In this document: positions 32,801-44,961 of the stretch, one piece after another
Numbering within the stretch: the stretch's first letter is position 1
Layout of the letters: each line of letters begins with the position of its first letter
Assembly (NCBI RefSeq): GCF_000208745.1
Contig: NC_030859.1
Coordinates: 19,544,772 to 19,608,771, forward strand
Origin: Theobroma cacao
Lineage: Eukaryota > Streptophyta > Magnoliopsida > Malvales > Malvaceae
DNA length: 64,000 nt
Direction of reading: 5' to 3'
Notes under the pieces: model-generated
What the model saw: the letters and a program-made list of their open reading frames with translations, nothing else
What the model was told of the DNA's origin: nothing
The model's database searches: none
Position numbers and translations under genes: made by a program

Positions 32801-33454
32801 ACTCCTTTTATGTGTTAAAATCACTTGATAAAATGCTTTATCACCTTCCACCCACCACTCAGATTTTTATTCTTTATATTAGTTTTACTTTATGATTTAT
32901 TTATTCATTCCTTGTTCCATTCAACTTACATGTACATCTCATATTACTCATAACCTAGCCTTCCTTAATTAGGAAATTTCTCTTTTTAACTTCAAATTTC
33001 AAAATTGCAAATGAGTCCGTAAACTTTTCCTTATTTACCATATGACTCCTCCAACTTCCAACTTTTACAATTGGTTCCTTCCAACATTACTTAAACTCTA
33101 ATTTCCTTCCTTTACACGTGCACAAACAAAATATAAAGTTTACACTTCAACGCGGTATCACCATAATATTTAAATATTTACTTACCTGCGCTAGCTCGAT
33201 TTAATAAAAAGATGCAGGTACAACTATTGTCGTTTTTCTTCGAAATTCCTTCTTATTTCTGCTCCCCCACTTACATTAGTCATATAATCCTCTTTCATGA
33301 CTAATTTCAACAACAGATAAAATATTAATATTGTAATATTACTTTATTCTAAAATTCTCCACTTATCTCCTAGAAACCCAAAATGTCTCATTTTGTCCCT
33401 TCGTCTTATCGATATGGTTATGTTGACTACTATACGGGGTTACGGGGTGTTATA
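29880..33454 (-). repeat. 3' LTR of B1
   Basis: 3575 bases. Plus-strand start TGTAATGATAGC; end GGGGTGTTATA (TTACA in the other copy, so the terminal CA has mutated). It carries a PPT-like CTCCCCCACTT at 33262-33272, about 190 bases from the LTR's U3 end, and a polypyrimidine tract near 32530-32760. Confidence 0.88.
31450..31467. repeat. (TA)n microsatellite in the B1 left LTR
   Basis: TATATA run, also present in the right LTR at 39301-39319 with a slightly different length. Confidence 0.7.
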
Positions 33455-33467
33455 GTCTCCCTCACTT
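33455..33467 (-). other. Polypurine tract of B1
   Basis: Minus-strand AAGTGAGGGAGAC directly beside the LTR, in the same GACGAATTCTATTT context as A1's PPT. Confidence 0.85.
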
Positions 33468-36400
33468 AAATAGAATTCGTCCCCAAATTCATGTCAGCTT
33501 TAGGTTGCTATTGTCACTTTACAATCGTACTTCACTTCCTTCTTCATAGGGATTTTAATATATCCACCTCATTTACTTTTGTTTCAACTAAAACATGTTA
33601 CGTAGGTCTCTTGTTATCTTGGAAACCAAAACCACAATACTCTTCACAATTGTCTTCTGTTATCACTATCCCAAGTATGCCTTGAACTCCATTATTAATT
33701 TTCAAACATATTTCCATCTTAATCATACCGATTTCGATCGCAATCATGCTTACTTACATATGCCCAATCATCATATGTTTCCTTCATTTCGTGCCAAACT
33801 TCTCAACATTCATTCATTTTGGTCCCATATACTACTACATAACTCAAAACATTAGAAAAACGCCATTTTCATTCCTGTGCATATTTTCAACATTGGGGGT
33901 GGTTTAAGCCTTCAATTATTCCCACATGCTTCATATTTACTTTGCTTATAGGCAATTTAATTCTTTTTAGTTTTTCTGTTATGTGCACGTCTCAAGATTC
34001 ACACTTCAACATCATTCTCAAGCCAATGAGATTTACATCATGCAGAAAGGTAACTCACTTGCCAACCGTTAACTTTGATTATAGTTCTTTCATTCACCAT
34101 CAATTTCTTTTCGTTAGTTCAATTCCTTCATGTCTTAACTCATAACATCATCATTAATAAAGTTAAATTTCATCTTCTAAATCAACCCCTCCAAATTCTC
34201 GCATTAGGGTACTATCACCGTTTATTCTTCATTCGTGGCACTAGTGCCTCATGGAAGTTTAACTTAACTATGATATAACATTGCTTTAATCCTTACATCT
34301 TGATCATATTAATCCATTTGTATGACTCAACCACAATATAGATTCCAATTCTTTAATATTCTTTCCTTCTCTATTGCTCATGAATTCTCTTTTATTCACA
34401 TAGCTCAATTTCTAATGGTAACTCTCATTGTCGTATCATATATACAATTCATTAAACACGTTGAATTCAAAACTCAAATCACTATGAATAGTTCTTCACT
34501 TTAGTTAATTACGTAATCATTTCCATATATATATATATATGTATGTACATACACATTTAAGTGTCGTCATCCAACACTATATGTAGGGACCCTTATCAAT
34601 TGCCATTTTCATCGAATTACAATCTGGTATCCGTGTCTGCTTTACTATTTTATTAATCCTTCAAAATTCATCTTCACTTGATCATTGCATTTTATGTAAT
34701 ACCACAACTCCTAAAAGTTGTCTTTACCTTTTTAATTATCTTTCGTACTTCCAACATATATGTTACATCTTATTTCATCGCGATATCCCTTAGTCAAAAT
34801 TCATATCCTAGTATCCTGACCCTAAATCATGGCTTATTACCAAAATCATTACTCGTATATGGGTACTTGAAATCTCAATCATCATCTCTTTCTCAAGTAG
34901 ATCTCTATGAATTCCGTTGTGGACTTCTATTCCCTCATCAAGGTTAATATCGATTAACTAAAGCATATCACCATTATTCACTAAGCATTTAAAGCACAGT
35001 TCAATCTTTCATTACCCTTATCAGGTACTCTACCTTGATAATTACTCAAAAAGAAATGAAACATGTGAGGGAAACACTTTTTTTACCATTGTATGCTTTG
35101 CCTCTACAAGCGTATCGAGACCGTAACATTATCGAGTCTACATAATGGCAAGATAATCATTTCCTTAAACCAACATTTCCAAGCATCCTTATATGTGCAA
35201 TACGTCTTCATACTTATGTGACATATCAGTCACAAGCCCTAACTTGGCCATATAGCCATTTGCTCCTTGAGCGTTAATGTTTTCACATTGTTAGAAATCT
35301 CTCGATTTATCTCACCAAAGTGTTCACAAAGTAGATACACACTCATAACTTATGGTTCAATGCCTAAAGCAACGAACACGATCCCATCATTAAAGTTCTA
35401 CCGTTATCTACCAATCATAGCTCCCTTGCACATTTACATATACATTGCTTGGTTGCTCACGAGCCTCTCATGGCCATCCCATTTCTACCTCTTACAGCAA
35501 ATTAACTAGTATATTCTCTTATACTTTTCAATGCACTTCCAAAACACTTAAACACATCCTTTGATGGAATTTAGTTGAAGACTTAAACAATCAAAAGCTT
35601 TCCTTCAAAGCCACTCATAACTTTAACAATTCAATGTATGCTCGATAACATTTTAACTCATTGACCCCATTTGGCATTATTTTAAGATCCCCCAAGGTGT
35701 CCGTGTTCTTAATTCGGACCATATCATTTAACTTAGTATATTTGCATTGATTATCCTTAAGCTTCTTATGCTTATTATAAAAATATCCATATTTCTCCCA
35801 TCATTTATCTTACTTTTCATTCACTCTTTCCTTAGCCTTTAATAGGACTTGACTTTAGTCTGCCTAATATTTATCTTAATACTTCACACATTATATCTCA
35901 TCACAATGCAACCATCTCTAGAATTTTTTTTACTTCTCTTTTAATTACATGTCTGTATACAGAGCAATAAAGAAACTTTACAATTCATCCATATAAATAT
36001 TTTTCAAAACCTTAAAACTCCAATTAACAAAGCTTGACATCAAGTCCGACAATCATAATTCAGCTTGCAAATCCATTTTTTTGTTTTTACTATCCACATC
36101 TTGTTCTCACTTCTTAACCATAAAATGACCCTAGCGTTGCGGTGTTGGACGGTTAGCACTGCGACGCTATAGTTACTAGAATTTACTTATCAAAACAATT
36201 CTTCTACCCTTAAGGCTACTAAATTATTCATTCTCAATCATATGGCTTTCCTCTGAGTCTTTACCATAATTAGCAAAACTAACTTTTTATCACAAGTACG
36301 CAATCAGAACATTAATTTCAACATATCTATTTCACCCTTTTGTGGTATGCCAAAATCATCCTATGGGCATATTTCACTACTAGCATTTATATATCTTTGT

Positions 36401-37711
36401 CATAACATTTAGTATAAATTTGATTAAGTAATGATCTACCAATTTACTCTTAGCTACGTGTATATCAAATTGTACACCACTTATCATCGAGATCTTGACT
36501 TTACTCATAAGTTCTTAACCAGTTACATTTATAAAGTGGATAGTTTACTTAATTATTGCATCTCGCCCTTATAGTTATAAGATCAAAATTTCTTAAACTT
36601 AGGATGCAGAAGCTCCCTCTTAGAGCTTATCCAAAAGTCAACATTTTCTAAATCTCATACATTTGGAAAAATCAACTTTAAGACTAATCATTTTCATCAT
36701 AGTTTGCGCACTAATCCAAATAGATTCCTAACTTGATCTTTAAAGCAATTTGTATATCAAGCTCAAATATAGAACTCTATATGGCATTTAAACTAGAATC
36801 AACATTTCTAAATCATTTAACTTCAAACTTCCAAATTCACAACTAATTCTTTAATCCTTTGGCTTCACACTAAGCATAGCAAAATTCAAGCTCATCCTTC
36901 AAGCAGATTTGTTTACTAACCTTTTACTTGATGACCACACATCAATTATAATAATCACTGATTTTTAGCCTCGAGCTAATTCATGCATTTATAACTATAT
37001 AATAATTCAAATCAAACCTTGGGATCTCACAGTCACTTAATTGAAATCAAAACCAACTCCTTCTAAGCTGTTGTACATATATCCAACACATATTCGTATA
37101 TAAAATATTTCAGAAGCCCATCACCATTTATATATGGGCATGACAAGGTCAATTAACACAATGCACTTACCTCCACGCACATAAACATTGGTTTACACGT
37201 TCCTTAATACTTAGATTTATAAACCTCAAGTAAGTCACAACAATCACTATTCATTCCAGTCAAAATACGACTCTTATTACCATTATCGTATGTTATCCTT
37301 ATATTGACCTCAATACAACCCATAGTCATCTAATTTTCTTCCCATTGATAATCATGGGCTCAAATTATAACTCCACCGATTGAACAAGTTATTACGAACC
37401 TATCAGTCCAAGTCCATCTTCCTCCGTCCTTAGTCGGAAGGATATGTCATTACATTGACCTTTCATTAAGAGCATTTGCTTAAAATCTTTCCAACTACAT
37501 TTCGTGTCTCGAGTGGCATCTCAAACTCAGACAACGGTACCACTTATGACCTTTACATGATGATAACAAGAGGGTAGGTTACTAAGAATAGGAGTTCATA
37601 TAGCCTCCTATCTATGACTTGTGTTGCAATCACAAACCATAAACAAGACTGTACGTTAACTCCAACAACTCCACTGGCTGACACAAGAATCCCTAGGCTC
37701 GACTAAACCTA
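33468..37711 (-). other. B1 internal non-coding region
   Basis: 4.2 kb rich in A, C and T. Several open frames of 60-90 codons on the plus strand run against the element's sense and have no family features. The reverse complement of 33716-33750 matches A1 near 12600-12640 (the GATCGAAATCGGTAT block), and 34500-34750 resembles A2 18700-19110, so the region is shared across LTR families. Confidence 0.7.
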
Positions 37712-37725
37712 GGACTCTGATACCA
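37712..37725 (-). other. Primer binding site for tRNA-iMet (B1)
   Basis: Minus-strand TGGTATCAGAGTCC four bases inside the LTR end. Confidence 0.9.
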
Positions 37726-37729
37726 ATTT

Positions 37730-40700
37730 TGTAACGATCGCTCCTCGGTCGCTACTGTCATCCGAGACTGACGAGAGAACTCGCCCAATCCTGAACAAAC
37801 CTTCACAGATAACAATTATCAAACTATCACATCACAAATATCATTTATCAACTACTACACATCCATTAGAAAATCTCATGATCATCACCATTTTATTAAC
37901 AACAAATATTCTCTTTACATTGTATCCCATCATCATATAAATATGTCTACATTATACACAAGGGTTTGTTTCCAAAACTAAATATACTATAACTGACCCG
38001 ACCTCTCACAGTGGAGCGACTTGGAATAGGTTGCTAGGAGATGGCTTACCTACATTGCAATGGACCATAACACCGATGAATAGCTCACTAGCTTATCACT
38101 ATCTATAAAAGAGAAATGAGGGGGTGAGTCTCATGACTCAGTGATCATCGGCTCTGTGAGTAGGGAATAGATGGGAAACAAGCATAAAGCAGATAAATTT
38201 GAATGATAAAACCGAATAAGAATAATAACCTTGGAATAAAAATCAAATCACAAATAAGGAGTTTGTTCCTTGTAAACATGATACTGTAAAATCATCATGC
38301 AATATTTCACTTGGCAAAACGATGCCGAAATCACGTGTAGCAAAACAAAGTTCAATCACAGAAATCATCACTTTTTATCAAAGAATGAGAAATGTTATAA
38401 AAGTATGCATGCTCCCAGAATGTGTGGCATGAAAACAAATCAAATTACAAAGCCACATAAACCAATTCATGATTTTTAAATAAGCACTAAAAGCTTTTAT
38501 TCAAATAAAGGGAGTGGTAGAGAAAATATTAACTCTCCACCATGCAAAAGAGTACGTGTCGAAAAAAAAATCCACAAGGCTGTCGAGTAGGAAAACATAG
38601 AATCAACATGTGGACCCACTTCCATGTAATAATATCCGAGAGCATTGCTTCCACCCGATTCCCACATGCCATGACAGTCTCAACGATGTTGGCCGACATC
38701 GGAGAAATCAAGCGGTCGCAACTGTGCAATCACTGGTGGCCTAGCCACACATACATATATCACAGGCAGTGGCCCTTGCCATGCCTAATCGCCCTTCAGA
38801 GACCCAAAGGTTCTCTAGCTTGAGCTTACTCGTGCACAAGGGTCACACTTAACCAAAATGACATCCAACCTACTCTCGACGCTCTCGGTTTGTCAAAACC
38901 ATTTTTAAAACCAAATCAAGCTTTTCAAGGCTTTTTCTTGTAAAATGTTTGAAATCCAAGTTCAATAATCCTTCAAATTCCTTTTCACATTTAAATGGCA
39001 TGGTGTAAACCCGTGTACAGAAATTGAAATAAAATCGATGCTCAAATCTGGCATTTTAAATCATTTTAACGAAGGCATTTAACTATGCATATCACACAAA
39101 AATACAAGGCACGAATTTTGATGCAAACATTGTAACAAGGCTTGTTTCCTGGTTCTAAAACACTTTACATATATAGTCTATCTGTAGATATATACAAACG
39201 AACTTTCAAATCAACTTGCATTACAAAATACCTAGGATTCTACCAGCTCATGCTTTCCAAAACTTCACGTTTAAAATAAATCATGCGTGTATGTATGTAT
39301 GTATATATATATATATATAAGTACGAAAATTTAAAAATAGGCACCCCTTAGTCACCTTACAATAGCGGGATGCTTCATTGCTATTGATTTGGGTGTGTAT
39401 CTAGCTAACACTTGTCAGTTAAAATCCTACTACACGAGTATACGTATTGAGTAGACAGTATAATAGCAAGTAGAGTATCGATCCCACAGAGAATTGCTCT
39501 AAAATTTTACTAAGTACTAAAATTAGAATAATTTAATCTTATCCAAATAATCAAAATTAATTAATTGACTTAAACTAATTAACTAAAATTAAAATCAACA
39601 AGAAAAATCAAAAATAATAATAACTTTAGAAAATATCAAATCAAACAAGCCTAAGATTACAATATCCCTCACACTTCATCTAAATCTTACCTCTTTTTCT
39701 TAACTTATTTCAACGGGTTGAATTGCTAACCTAGAGTCCTCAATTATTTATAAAGGTCTCCCGACTCGTCCTATAAAAATATCTATTTTAATCAAAACAC
39801 TATATCTCTATGTGAATTGAAATTAAAACAGACTCATTAAGCTCAGGTTCTAATCTGGCTACATATGACCAATAGGTATATCCCTATCCTATACGCAAAT
39901 CAATTAGTATGATCATATGCTATCCCAATTTTAATCTACACTAAACTCCCTTTCCCAAGTTTGCTTAGGTTCCTAGATTAATTTAATTGGTGGCCAAGCA
40001 ATTAAAGGCATTAAGAACAAATTGGAATAAGTAATTCAAATCCCATTAAAAATAAGTAAGAAAGAGATTAAAATTTAGACTACATGTGGTTCAATTGCAA
40101 TCCTAGAAAAAGAAATTTAGCTACTCATAATTACGAAATAAAATAACATTGTATAAAATTCAACCATTGAAAGTATCAAGAAAGATAAAAGCTAAGGTAT
40201 AAAACAAAACAATATTTGCCGTCTTGATCTCCAAGTTTCAGCCTCAACTTGTAACTTCTTGAATCTCTTCAAAAGTTCTCTCCCCTAATGTTGTTAAACA
40301 TATCTTATTTATACTAATAGACTTAACCTAAAGTTCTTTCAGTTGACCTAGGGTTTAATTGGGCTTAAAAGTGTAATGAAAGGCCGAAAAATCAATTATC
40401 AGTCTTTACAAATTTTCATTCCCGGCACAGTACGTCCAGCCATTTTCTAACGCCATTTTCTCTATCTTCAATGCAGAACTGGGCAAAGTAATCTTCATGA
40501 AAGTTTTATTTCTGTCTCTTATCTTTCCACTGGTCCATGAATCGTATCATTTGGAGTTCTGTAGCTCGAGATATGGCCAAAATACCGAAGTATATGAAAG
40601 CAGATTTTGGGTCTGTCTATACCTTACTTTCCAAAATTAAGCCCAATCACCATTAGTCCTACAAAAGAAATAAAAACCAATAAATAATAACCAAATTAAC

Positions 40701-42767
40701 AAGAAAAATATAAAATTAAAATAACTAACTTAAAGTACCCTAATTATAAAAACTACTAAAAATAAATAAAATAACAATTGAAAATTGAGGACTTAGCTAA
40801 TATTTAATAACAAAATTGGAGTAAAATAATTCTATAAAATAGAATTATCAACACTACTTGCTGATCACTCGTTACCTCAGTCGTCACACCACCACGGCAA
40901 ACTTTCCTCATCTACACACGTTCTAGCAACAATTCAAACTCAATATATTTAATTACATATGTGTACGGGCAGCACTTCAATCAATTAATCCTTAATCTAA
41001 TTTCACATTTTTCATCCTCATCCTTCATAATAATTTAACATGCAATCCACATACATGTATCTATTTCTTTCAAATCTTTGGAGACCTTTGCTGCCTTAAA
41101 TAATTTAATAAAAAGGTTCAACCGATTGAGTTAAATAAAATGACCATATTCATAATTTCTTACCTCTCAAACAAAACTCCCAGCTCCTTAACTCTATTGT
41201 GGAGCCTTAACTCTTCAAAGATCACTCTCCACAAGCTTGGGTTGAATAAGAAATGAACACGCAACAAGCTTCTCCAAATTGAGTTTAGTATTTGCTACAC
41301 AATCAAAACAACGATATTCAACCATTTATTCTTAACATAATAACTTAAAACTAAATCTCTTACCTTCACCATGAATTCCCTAACTCCAATATCAATGTTA
41401 AGGAGCTCAAATCTCTTGGGAGAAAGCTTTAAATATATGGGGTTTTTAAGGAAAAGGATGATAGATCTCTTTTTCTTCAAAAATGGTGGAATACCCAATG
41501 TTAGCCAGCTGCTTGTTTGTATTCCTTCCTTCTTGAATCTAGTTCTTTGTGGAGGATTTTAAGAAGCTCAGGTTTGCACTTGGAAGGGAAAAAAGAATTA
41601 GAAAAAGTCTTGCAAAAGAAATATTTCCCTTCCTTGCCATAAATACCAATGAAGTTAAGATAAGCATAGACTTTTTGCAAGCCAAGTGGCAGCCAATATG
41701 GGCAGCTTGTAATACCTATGAGCCAAGTGGCAGCCAATATGGGCTGTTGGTAATCCCCAAGAAGCATGAAAAAAAAATGCAACTTTTTCATGAAAAAAAA
41801 AATACTGTTGGTTCCTAGGTGGTCTAATTTCTCTTCTTTTGACTTTTCCTTCATCTTTATCTCCTTTTCTCTCCACATTTTCTTCATTTTTCACATGTGG
41901 CTAAGTACAAAAGTAAGAAAAATCTTCCTTCATTGGCCCGTCATGTGAAAGAAAGATGGAAGAGTCAAACAAAGAAAGCAAAAGCTTTTCCTTCCTTGTC
42001 TTTTCTTCCTTCCTTATTTGCTTTTCTTTTCTCCTCATTTTCTTTGTCATGGACGGCTTGTCCATGACTTCATGACTTTTAACTTGTCTTCTCTACTCAT
42101 TTTATGTGTTAAAATCACACGATAAAAGGCTTTATCACTTTCCACCCACCACTCACATTTTTATTCTTTATATTTTTTTTACTTTATGATTTATTTATTC
42201 ATTCCTTGTCCCATTCAACCTACATGTACATCTCATATTACTCATAACCTAGCCTTCTTTAATTAGGAAATTTCCCTTTTTAACTTCGAATATCAATATT
42301 GCAAATGAGTCCGTAAACTTTTCCTTATTTACCATGTGACTCCTCCAACTTCCATCTTTTACAATTGGTTCCTTCCAACATTTCTTAAACTCCAATTTCC
42401 TTCCTTTACACGTGCACAAATAAAATATAAAGTTTATACTTCAACGTGGTATCACCATAATATTTAAATATTTACTTACCCGCGTTAGCTCGATTTAATA
42501 AAAGCACGCAGGTACAACTATTGTTGTTTTTCTTCGAAATTCCTTCTTATTTCTTCTCCCCCACTTACATTAGTCATATAATCCTTTTTCGTAACTAATT
42601 TCAACAACAGATAAAATATTAATATTTTAATATTATTTTATTCATAAAATATTATTTTATTCTAAAATTCTCCACTTATCTTCTAGAGACCCAAAATGTC
42701 TCATTTTGTCCCTTCATCTTATCGATATGGTTATGTTGACTGCTATACAGGGTTACGGGGTGTTACA
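37730..42767 (-). repeat. 5' LTR of B1 (interrupted by a solo LTR)
   Basis: Starts TGTAACGATCGC on the plus strand and ends GGGGTGTTACA. Without the 1443-base insertion it is about 3595 bases, matching 29880-33454. The PPT-like site is at 42553-42566. Confidence 0.88.
39413..40850 (-). mobile_element. Solo LTR (or TRIM) nested in B1's right LTR
   Basis: 1438 bases with TG...CA ends (TGTCAGTTAAAATCC ... AGAATTATCA), flanked by TSD ACACT at 39408-39412 and 40851-40855. The undisturbed target is seen in the other LTR at 31547-31560. Near one end lies AGAGTATCGATCCCACAGAG, a phrase common in plant Gypsy LTRs; its position suggests minus sense. No coding, primer site or PPT was found, so a solo LTR left by recombination is most likely. 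Confidence 0.82.
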
Positions 42768-42772
42768 TTACT
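42768..42772. repeat. Target-site duplication TTACT (right) of element B1
   Basis: Matches 29875-29879 exactly. Confidence 0.9.
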
Positions 42773-42903
42773 CAACACTAAATCAATGTGAGAAATTTTA
42801 TCACCCTAGTATAAGTAACGAAAGGAACCATAATGAAATTATTAAAATAAAGGAACCGATCTCTATGTTGTTAGACTATAGGAAGTGAGTATAGAGGAAA
42901 CTA

Positions 42904-43080
42904 ACACTTGTCTATGAGTGTTTTTGGTGTTGTTGAGCTCTCGCCAGCAAATGCTGAAGGCTTTGGAGCAAGTATTCCCAAGGCTGTTTCATCATCAGAA
43001 TTACGTGCCCAAGCTAGGTCTCTAAGGACTTCCAACATTTTGATGGCTAAATCTGCAAAATTTAATCCCAAGTTCCAGTA
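42904..43080 (-). pseudogene. Ankyrin-PGG pseudogene, middle exon (approximate ends)
   Basis: The minus-strand frame reads LNFADLAIKMLEVLRDLAWARN, then SDDETALGILAPKPSAF, which resembles the family segment (Y/F)DLAL..L...P.LA..RD..GETALH.LA.KPSAF. The usual LH is here LG and the following repeat is missing. Possible acceptor TTTTGCAG at 43060-43053; a donor-like GTGTTAG follows near 42905. Upstream the frame meets a stop, so the true start is unclear. Confidence 0.6.
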
Positions 43081-43609
43081 AAGATCTTTTGATGACTTTA
43101 GCTGCTATGGACTATTGCAAAACTTCTGTTGGTAATGATTGCGTCTTTCTCAAATCTCCTTCAAATTATGCGATTAAAACTAAATTTTGAAAATTGTTAT
43201 TTGTCATAGCATAAATCATGTATAAAAAAATTTGAATTATTTTAACAAGTTTTCAGAAATTGAATAAATATTAAAATTATTCTTTATGTAGTGAATTCGA
43301 TTAAAATCTCCCTTCTCGCAAATAGTATATACATACACGTACGCATACACATACATATTTTGAAGTCACAAGTGAAGCATATACACTTACCATACCCAGG
43401 TCTATTAATGTGTTGGGTTTAGTTCAATTTTATATTGTCCTATCCAAGTCAAGTATATGTAGTCAAGTATATACCATACACACATACAGAAAAAGAATCA
43501 TGCTTACCAACAAACCAGCATGAATACAAGCCAAAAACATGTCTCGTTGCTCCTCCTCGTCGTTGAGATGAGGTATACGTTGTTTAAAAATTTCGTATAG
43601 AAACCTAAC
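43081..43609 (-). other. Intron of the ankyrin pseudogene
   Basis: AT-rich, with a GTATGTGTATGCGTACG simple-repeat stretch near 43325-43360. No exon recognised, though one may be missing on phase grounds. Confidence 0.45.
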
Positions 43610-43992
43610 CTTTCAGGACATCCACTCACCGCAGCAATGTAGAGTGGTGTCTTGTTATCGGCACCTCGGATGAATGCAAGTTCTGCATTCTTTTCCATCA
43701 AAATCTTTGCAATCTTAACGCTACCGGTCGCGACCGCGACGCACAAGGCAATGTTCCCTCTGCCATCTCGCAGTTCCAAGTCTTCCGATTCCATTCTCCC
43801 CACCAATTCCTTTACGACGGCAGCCTGTCTTGCTCCTACCGCAACGTGAAGAGCTGTTTCATGTCCCTCCGTGAGGCGGGAACGCAAAAGTGTTCCTTCA
43901 TTTTGGTTTTGAATTTGTTTCGTCATTTCCCTGTCACCATTTAGTGTGGCCTTATACAGTGGCAAGCCTTGCATAAAATCCTTTCTCTCCCT
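43610..43992 (-). pseudogene. Ankyrin-PGG pseudogene, second exon (ankyrin repeats)
   Basis: Bounded by a GCTTCATTTCAG acceptor and a donor, GAAAG/GTTAGG, at 43609. It reads RERKDFMQGLPLYKATLNGDREMTKQ, GHETALHVAVGARQAAVVKELVGRM, LELRDGRGNIALCVAVATGSVKIAKILMEKN, then GADNKTPLYIAAVSG. That is about three ankyrin repeats with TALH, NIAL and TPLY turns. No stop is present. It joins the preceding exon in phase 0. Three ankyrin repeats here plus those further on fit the family. Confidence 0.85.
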
Positions 43993-44065
43993 CTGAAATG
44001 AAGCAACCAAAGAAGAATATAAAATTAGTTAATTTATAAAATTTGTAAGAGAAATCCATGTACAT

Positions 44066-44273
44066 AACTGTGTGAGATATAGAGCTGAAGCACCAGGCAG
44101 ATGAGGAGAAGGCTGCCTAGAATTATTGGAATCCCATCGTCTTTAACAAATGCACAGATCCGGGGACCAGGGACTTTCTTGATCTCCTGTTTCAGATTCA
44201 TTTCCTGTTTCAGTTTCAGTTTCAGTTCCAGTTCCAGTTCCAGTTCAACTCTCATATGATATATTGGGTTCAT
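44066..44273 (-). pseudogene. Ankyrin-PGG pseudogene, putative first exon
   Basis: ATG at 44273 gives MNPIYHMRVELELELELKLKLKQEMN, a stretch produced by a GGAACT-type hexamer repeat, then DDGIPIILGSLLLICLVLQLYIS, one hydrophobic helix, ending at TAT/GTACAT, a donor in phase 0 with the next exon 73 bases on. A hydrophobic N-terminus is not usual for the family, so the start could be wrong. Confidence 0.5.
44190..44252. repeat. Degenerate CAGTTC hexamer repeat
   Basis: Repeated TTTCAG and then CAGTTC units within the putative first exon, giving the (Leu-Glu)n and (Leu-Lys)n run. Confidence 0.75.
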
Positions 44274-44961
44274 CTTCTGGTCTCACACCCCGACCCAGAA
44301 AATGATCTACTTTCTCTGAGAGCACCAAGAATTCAATTAAGTTCACCAAACTATTCACTAGGACCTTGGGTTAGTACAAAGCTGCTTTTAATTTCTGAAA
44401 AAATTCAAGCAAAAAAAAAAAGTAAAAGGTTGTCTTAACCATGCCCGAAAACACATTAATCTCTTGATATCAGAACTTAAGCTGCAATAAGATATTTTAA
44501 GGGAACAATTAAAATTCTCAATAATCAAGTAGCGATGCTGCCTGATGTAGAGAGAACAGGGATCCCCCTCCTCCACAATGACTGTGAAAACGACCATGGA
44601 CTGGAGCAATCTTTATCTGAATGTAAATGTAATCTCCAACACAATTAGCTGGTCTTTAGGCAGCATCTTTATTGGCATGTGCTATTAAAAATAATTTTGG
44701 TAGCACTTGCTCAACACTTTAAGTGTTAACCCCACTTTCACAGATTCAGCTACAATATACAAAGATTGCATAACGTAGCTAATATGGCACTTTTATGATT
44801 ATTATTAATTATAAAAATAAATAAATAAATAAAAGCACCGAAAGCTCCCAAAAGAAGCACAAGAGAAAGAACCCCATAACAAAGAGAACTTCAATTTCCA
44901 AGTGATACAATCTAAATACATATACATACATACATTTATACACACAAATATACATATATAT
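44274..44961. other. Spacer between the ankyrin pseudogene and the second LINE
   Basis: Would hold the promoter of the ankyrin gene if its first exon is right; no clear TATA or other site was chosen. Simple repeats: (AAAT)n at 44806-44834 and a CATACATA/TATATG mix at 44918-44966. Confidence 0.4.

Larger units (their letters stand above)
29880..42767 (-). mobile_element. B1: non-autonomous Gypsy-type LTR element in the ankyrin pseudogene
   Basis: Direct LTRs at 29880-33454 and 37730-42767, perfect TSD TTACT, tRNA-iMet primer site at 37725-37712, polypurine tract at 33467-33455. The primer site and PPT show minus-strand sense. The internal 4.3 kb encodes nothing recognisable; its short open frames are not protein-like. 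The right LTR holds a 1438-bp solo LTR of another family. LTR divergence is visibly greater than in A1 (for example in the first 70 bases), so B1 is older. Parts of its internal region match A1's. Confidence 0.9.
27415..44273 (-). pseudogene. Ankyrin-PGG membrane protein pseudogene (ACD6/ITN1-like), whole locus
   Basis: Minus-strand pieces add up to a plant ankyrin-PGG protein: a start with a hydrophobic segment (44273-44066), ankyrin repeats (43992-43610), a decayed exon (about 43080-42904), a further ankyrin exon (28645-28191) and a PGG membrane exon (28032-27415). Proteins of this family (ACD6, ITN1 and relatives) sit in membranes and act in defence and stress signalling. Between the third and fourth pieces lies a 12.9-kb LTR element (B1) with perfect TSDs, so the original intron was about 4 kb at most. 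In-frame stops at 28014-28012, 27693-27691, 27684-27682 and 27669-27667 destroy the C-terminal membrane domain. Exon joins are tentative; the join between pieces two and three is out of phase as drawn, so an exon may be missing. Confidence 0.8.

Noticed and set aside
41295..41894. Several overlapping frames on both strands, one of 128 codons
   Set aside because: They belong to the B1 right LTR with counterparts at 32037-32486 that are broken differently; no conserved coding signal.
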